Notes under the pieces: model-generated
The model's database searches: none
Seen by the model: the letters and a program-made list of their open reading frames with translations, nothing else
Told to the model about the DNA's origin: nothing
Assembly (NCBI RefSeq): GCF_009758125.1
Contig: NZ_WRXO01000012.1
Span: forward strand, 172,666-236,665
Direction of reading: 5' to 3'
Length of the DNA stretch: 64,000 bases
From: Chitinophaga oryziterrae
Lineage (GTDB): Bacteria > Bacteroidota > Bacteroidia > Chitinophagales > Chitinophagaceae
Translations under genes and position numbers: made by a program
Part shown: positions 61,119-64,000 of the stretch, piece by piece
Layout: every line of letters begins with the position of its first letter
Numbering within the stretch: position 1 is the first letter of the stretch

Positions 61119-61616
61119 TTAAACATGTAACATCTCCAGCACTTCCCACAAATGCTCACACTGTTCCAGGCTTTTCACCGGAGAAAGCGATATTGAACGG
61201 CGTATATGATTCACCGTATCCAGGTCCGGCTCTGCATTGGCTATTATTATAGCCATCGCTGTTTTAAGTATAGTAGCCTTCACCCGCAGGCTATGCGGGG
61301 AATAACGTGCCGGATGCAAATGAATGTATTTCCCGGGTTCTGTGCCATGTAATAGCACCCAACGTGAGGTATCGGACAAAGTGATTTCTTTATACCCGCC
61401 GTTCAACCAGGCCAGATAGGATGCTTCATCATCTGTGGGTATTAATGTAATGACTTCTTTGAATAAAGCATCCAGATCAAGAGAGCCAAAATAGATATCC
61501 ATCTGGGAGTTACCGAGGGACTGCAATGAAGTAACATTTGCCGTTTGCAGTTGCCGGCAAATGAATCCCCGATGATGTTTGAGGGCATTGAAAAGAATGT
61601 TCTCAGGAGTAGCCAT
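61119..61616 (-). CDS. Protein of unknown function upstream of the exporter operon
   Basis: A 165-aa soluble protein: NILFNALKHHRGFICRQLQ, MDIYFGSLDLDALFKEVITLIPTDDEASYLAWLNGGYKEITLSDTSRWVLLHG, YIHLHPARYSPHSLRVKATILKTAMAIII. It has no recognisable domain or signal peptide; a mixed alpha/beta fold is likely. It is divergent from Hen1 (49-base gap) and lies on the same strand as the exporter operon, 115 bases before it. It could belong functionally to either side. Confidence 0.7.
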   Translation of the reverse strand: MATPENILFNALKHHRGFICRQLQTANVTSLQSLGNSQMDIYFGSLDLDALFKEVITLIPTDDEASYLAWLNGGYKEITLSDTSRWVLLHGTEPGKYIHLHPARYSPHSLRVKATILKTAMAIIIANAEPDLDTVNHIRRSISLSPVKSLEQCEHLWEVLEMLHV

Positions 61617-61665
61617 CTATAGTAGCACAAAGATACTCACGATATTTTATTAATTTCACACCCTT

Positions 61666-63057
61666 ATGTTATTGACAATTACAACTACCCACAACCCCGC
61701 TTCAGACCTTAGTTATCTGCTGCATAAACATCCCGCCAAAGTACAGCATGCGGAATTGTCAGGTGGTATAGCACATGTTTTTTATACAGAAGTGAGTGAA
61801 GAGAGATGTACGGCTGCTTTACTGTTGGATATCGACCCTGTCGGGCTGGTACGCAAAAACGGTTCTTCAGGTAATGACTTTGCACTGGAACAATATGTAA
61901 ACGACCGACCGTACGTAGCCAGCTCTTTCATGAGCGCTGCTATCTCAAAAGCCTACTCTTCTGCCATGAATGGGAAGTGCAAGGACAAACCGGAACTGGT
62001 GCATGTTGCCATGCCTTTCGAAGTAACGATTGCCGTCCTTCCTGTGCGCGGTGGAGAAAAACTGTTACAGGAGCTGTTTGAACCGCTGGGTTATACGATC
62101 GAAGCAGAAAGACATCCACTGGATACTACTTTTCCTTCATGGGGAGATAGCCGTTATTTCACTGTAAAGCTGCGCAATACGCTTACATTACAACAACTGT
62201 TATCTCATCTGTACATACTGATCCCCGTTTGCGATAATGATAAACACTACTGGGTAGGTAATCAGGAAGTAGAGAAACTGCTGGAAAAAGGGAAAGACTG
62301 GCTGCCATCACACCCTGCCAGTGAGGTTATCACATACCGTTATCTCAAAAACCAGAAAGCATTAGCGAACCGGGCATTGGAATTTTTATTGAAAGACGAA
62401 GTGATTGAACCAGAAGAAGCGCCTGAACAAAAGATCAGGGTACACGATATGCGTCTGCAATCCGTAAAGGAGGAGTTATTACAAACAGATGCAAAACGTA
62501 TCGCAGACCTGGGTTGCGGAGAAGGGAAACTGCTGAAGATCTTATTACCAGTGAAGCAGTTTGAATTTATTCTTGGGATGGATGTGAGTTACCGCTCATT
62601 GGAAATAGTGAAATCCAAACTGAAGTTCGACAGGATGTCTCCCGCACAACTGGAACGTATCCAACTGATCCAGGGCGCACTTACTTACCGGGATAAACGA
62701 CTGGAAGGATTTGATGCCGCAGTGCTGGTAGAAGTGATAGAACATCTCGATCCACCCAGACTGGCAGCCCTGGAAAAAGTAGTGTTCGAATATGCTAAAC
62801 CAAAGATCGTTATCATCACCACTCCTAATGCGGAATACAACATAAAGTTCCCCAATATGGAAGCAGGACAAATGCGACACAGCGATCACCGCTTCGAATG
62901 GACAAGGTCCGAATTTGCCGCATGGGGTAACCAGGTGGCAGAACAATATGCTTATTCCGTCACTTACAAACCCGTCGGAGAAGAAGATCCGGAAACAGGT
63001 GCGCTGACTCAGATGGCCATCTTCACAAGTAATGCAACTATCAATGGCAAGAAATAA
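61666..63057 (+). CDS. Hen1-type 3'-terminal RNA ribose 2'-O-methyltransferase
   Basis: A 463-aa protein of the bacterial RNA-repair type. The N-terminal half (about 1-240) is the bacterial-specific domain, and the C-terminal half (about 255-460) a methyltransferase with DLGCGEG (281-287) for SAM and the metal-binding set E356, E359, H360 (VEVIEH) and H405/H408 (MRHSDHRF). It methylates the 2'-OH of a broken RNA's 3' end during repair by Pnkp so the same site cannot be cut again. Its stop overlaps the Pnkp start by 14 bases. Confidence 0.95.
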   Translation: MLLTITTTHNPASDLSYLLHKHPAKVQHAELSGGIAHVFYTEVSEERCTAALLLDIDPVGLVRKNGSSGNDFALEQYVNDRPYVASSFMSAAISKAYSSAMNGKCKDKPELVHVAMPFEVTIAVLPVRGGEKLLQELFEPLGYTIEAERHPLDTTFPSWGDSRYFTVKLRNTLTLQQLLSHLYILIPVCDNDKHYWVGNQEVEKLLEKGKDWLPSHPASEVITYRYLKNQKALANRALEFLLKDEVIEPEEAPEQKIRVHDMRLQSVKEELLQTDAKRIADLGCGEGKLLKILLPVKQFEFILGMDVSYRSLEIVKSKLKFDRMSPAQLERIQLIQGALTYRDKRLEGFDAAVLVEVIEHLDPPRLAALEKVVFEYAKPKIVIITTPNAEYNIKFPNMEAGQMRHSDHRFEWTRSEFAAWGNQVAEQYAYSVTYKPVGEEDPETGALTQMAIFTSNATINGKK

Positions 63058-64000
63058 TCAACAGATCAATATACCGGAATTATCACTCGTCATGCTGATA
63101 GGTGCTTCCAGCTCGGGAAAATCCAGCTTTGCACGTAAGTATTTCAAACCAACGGAAGTAGTCTCATCCGATTACTGCCGGGGAATGGTAAGCGATGATG
63201 AAAACAGCCTCGCTGCTTCAGACGACGCATTTGAACTGGCCAGGTTCATTACGGCCAAAAGACTGAAGAATGGACTGCTGACAGTCATCGACGCAACCAA
63301 CGTACAGGAAGAATCCCGCAGGGACTGGATTAAACTGGCAAGGCAATACCATGTGCTGCCTGTTGCCATCGTCTTCAACATGCCTGAAAAATTATGTACG
63401 GACCGTAGCCTGGCCCGTACAGACAGAGACATGGCTAAACATGTCATCCCTCAACAGATTTCACAATTGAAAAGGAGTCTGAGAAAATTGAGGATGGAAG
63501 GATTCAGGACCATCATTGAACTCAACAGCCAGCAGGATGTAGACGATATTGAAGAAATCCTGCGTACTCCCCTGTATAATAATAAAAAACAGGAGAAAGG
63601 ACCTTTTGATATCATTGGGGATATCCATGGCTGTTATGATGAACTTATAAACCTGTTACAGGAACTTGGATACAAACAAGAGAATGAACAATGGCATCAT
63701 CCGGAACAACGTAAGCCTGTATTCTTAGGTGACCTTGTTGACCGTGGCCCTAAAACGCCACAGGTACTGAAGCTGGTAATGGACATGGTCAATGCCGGTA
63801 ATGCATTATGTGTGCCAGGGAATCACGATGTGAAACTGCTCAAATGGTTGAACGGGAAGAATGTACAGCCTACCCATGGCTTACAGCACTCCATAGAACA
63901 ACTGGAAAAAGAAACACCCGAATTCAGGGAAGAGACCAAAAAGTTTATCGACAAACTGGTAAGTCATTATGTATTGGATGAGGGCAAACTGGTTGTTGCC
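63044..64000 (+). CDS. Polynucleotide kinase-phosphatase Pnkp of the RNA-repair pair (partial)
   Basis: Starting at ATG 63044, the gene runs off the right edge after 319 codons. The kinase domain (about 1-170) has P-loop GASSSGKS (20-27), the following SDYCR and DATNV, and a lid with RTDRDM. The phosphatase domain (from about 185) is a calcineurin-type phosphoesterase with DIIGDIHGCYDEL, LGDLVDRGPKT and VPGNHDVKLLKWL. The ligase-adenylyltransferase third domain would lie outside the window. Overlap with Hen1 shows coupled translation. Confidence 0.96.
   Translation, partial: MARNNQQINIPELSLVMLIGASSSGKSSFARKYFKPTEVVSSDYCRGMVSDDENSLAASDDAFELARFITAKRLKNGLLTVIDATNVQEESRRDWIKLARQYHVLPVAIVFNMPEKLCTDRSLARTDRDMAKHVIPQQISQLKRSLRKLRMEGFRTIIELNSQQDVDDIEEILRTPLYNNKKQEKGPFDIIGDIHGCYDELINLLQELGYKQENEQWHHPEQRKPVFLGDLVDRGPKTPQVLKLVMDMVNAGNALCVPGNHDVKLLKWLNGKNVQPTHGLQHSIEQLEKETPEFREETKKFIDKLVSHYVLDEGKLVVA

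Noticed and set aside
1..64000. CRISPR arrays, insertion sequences or prophage
   Set aside because: No regularly spaced repeats, transposase, integrase or structural phage genes could be seen anywhere in the window.

Overview
The window looks like chromosome of a Chitinophaga-like member of the Bacteroidota. Supporting signs are two SusC/SusD outer-membrane nutrient-uptake pairs, a FecR/ECF sigma module, a type IX secretion C-terminal signal on a glycosidase, many SpII lipoproteins with Cys-Lys-Lys starts, Shine-Dalgarno-poor starts, and a tRNA-Pro promoter that fits the Bacteroidetes TTTG-N19-TAnnTTTG consensus exactly. There are no insertion sequences, phage genes, CRISPR arrays or rRNAs.

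Layout. 1-7 kb: AT-rich block with the start of a DUF4369/thioredoxin-type protein, a SusD/SusC pair whose SusC carries an STN signalling domain, and, divergently, an ECF sigma gene that lacks its region-4 half plus an intact FecR anti-sigma. 7-8.4 kb: a remnant-like hybrid kinase/receiver and a ribosome hibernation factor. 8.5-12.1 kb: secreted GH8 glycosidase and a PL9-like pectate lyase lipoprotein. 12.1-21.6 kb: ankyrin lipoprotein, then a polysaccharide-utilisation-type operon (SusC, SusD, PI-phospholipase C, GH92 alpha-mannosidase, small secreted protein). 21.8-29.2 kb: surface lipoprotein, two SDR dehydrogenases, an AhpD/YCII/ECF42/HD operon and two tandem paralogous lipoproteins of unknown function. 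29.2-42.3 kb: methionine aminopeptidase, S24/S26-like protein, beta-propeller plus Crp regulator, fatty acid hydroxylase, alpha/beta hydrolase, a putative ADP-ribosyltransferase toxin, TlpA-like thioredoxin, a two-lobed HtrA-like protease, a Pro/Glu-rich microprotein, an MBL hydrolase and an OafA-type acyltransferase. 42.4-52.6 kb: tRNA-Pro, GH2 beta-galactosidase, Bcr/CflA exporter, hydroxyacid dehydrogenase, Dps with an orphan sigma-54 response regulator upstream, methyltransferase and PhzF protein. 52.6-61.0 kb: a seven-gene minus-strand operon (HlyD-type adaptor, TolC, ABC ATPase, two FtsX permeases, sigma-54 response regulator, NtrY-like kinase). 61.1-64 kb: an unknown gene divergent from the Hen1-Pnkp RNA-repair pair, with Pnkp running off the right edge.

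How it works together. Most genes serve surface foraging (SusCD pairs, GH8, PL9, GH92, GH2, PI-PLC) and envelope or stress responses (MacAB/TolC-like exporter with its own two-component system, Dps, HPF, AhpD/ECF42, Hen1/Pnkp). The most unusual items are the ADP-ribosyltransferase with a shrunken DUF4157-like leader (possible contractile-injection cargo), the PI-PLC + GH92 uptake operon (suggesting mannosylated inositol lipids or GPI glycans as food), and the half sigma factor beside an intact FecR and STN-SusC. All functional calls come from reading the translated sequence; no database search was run.
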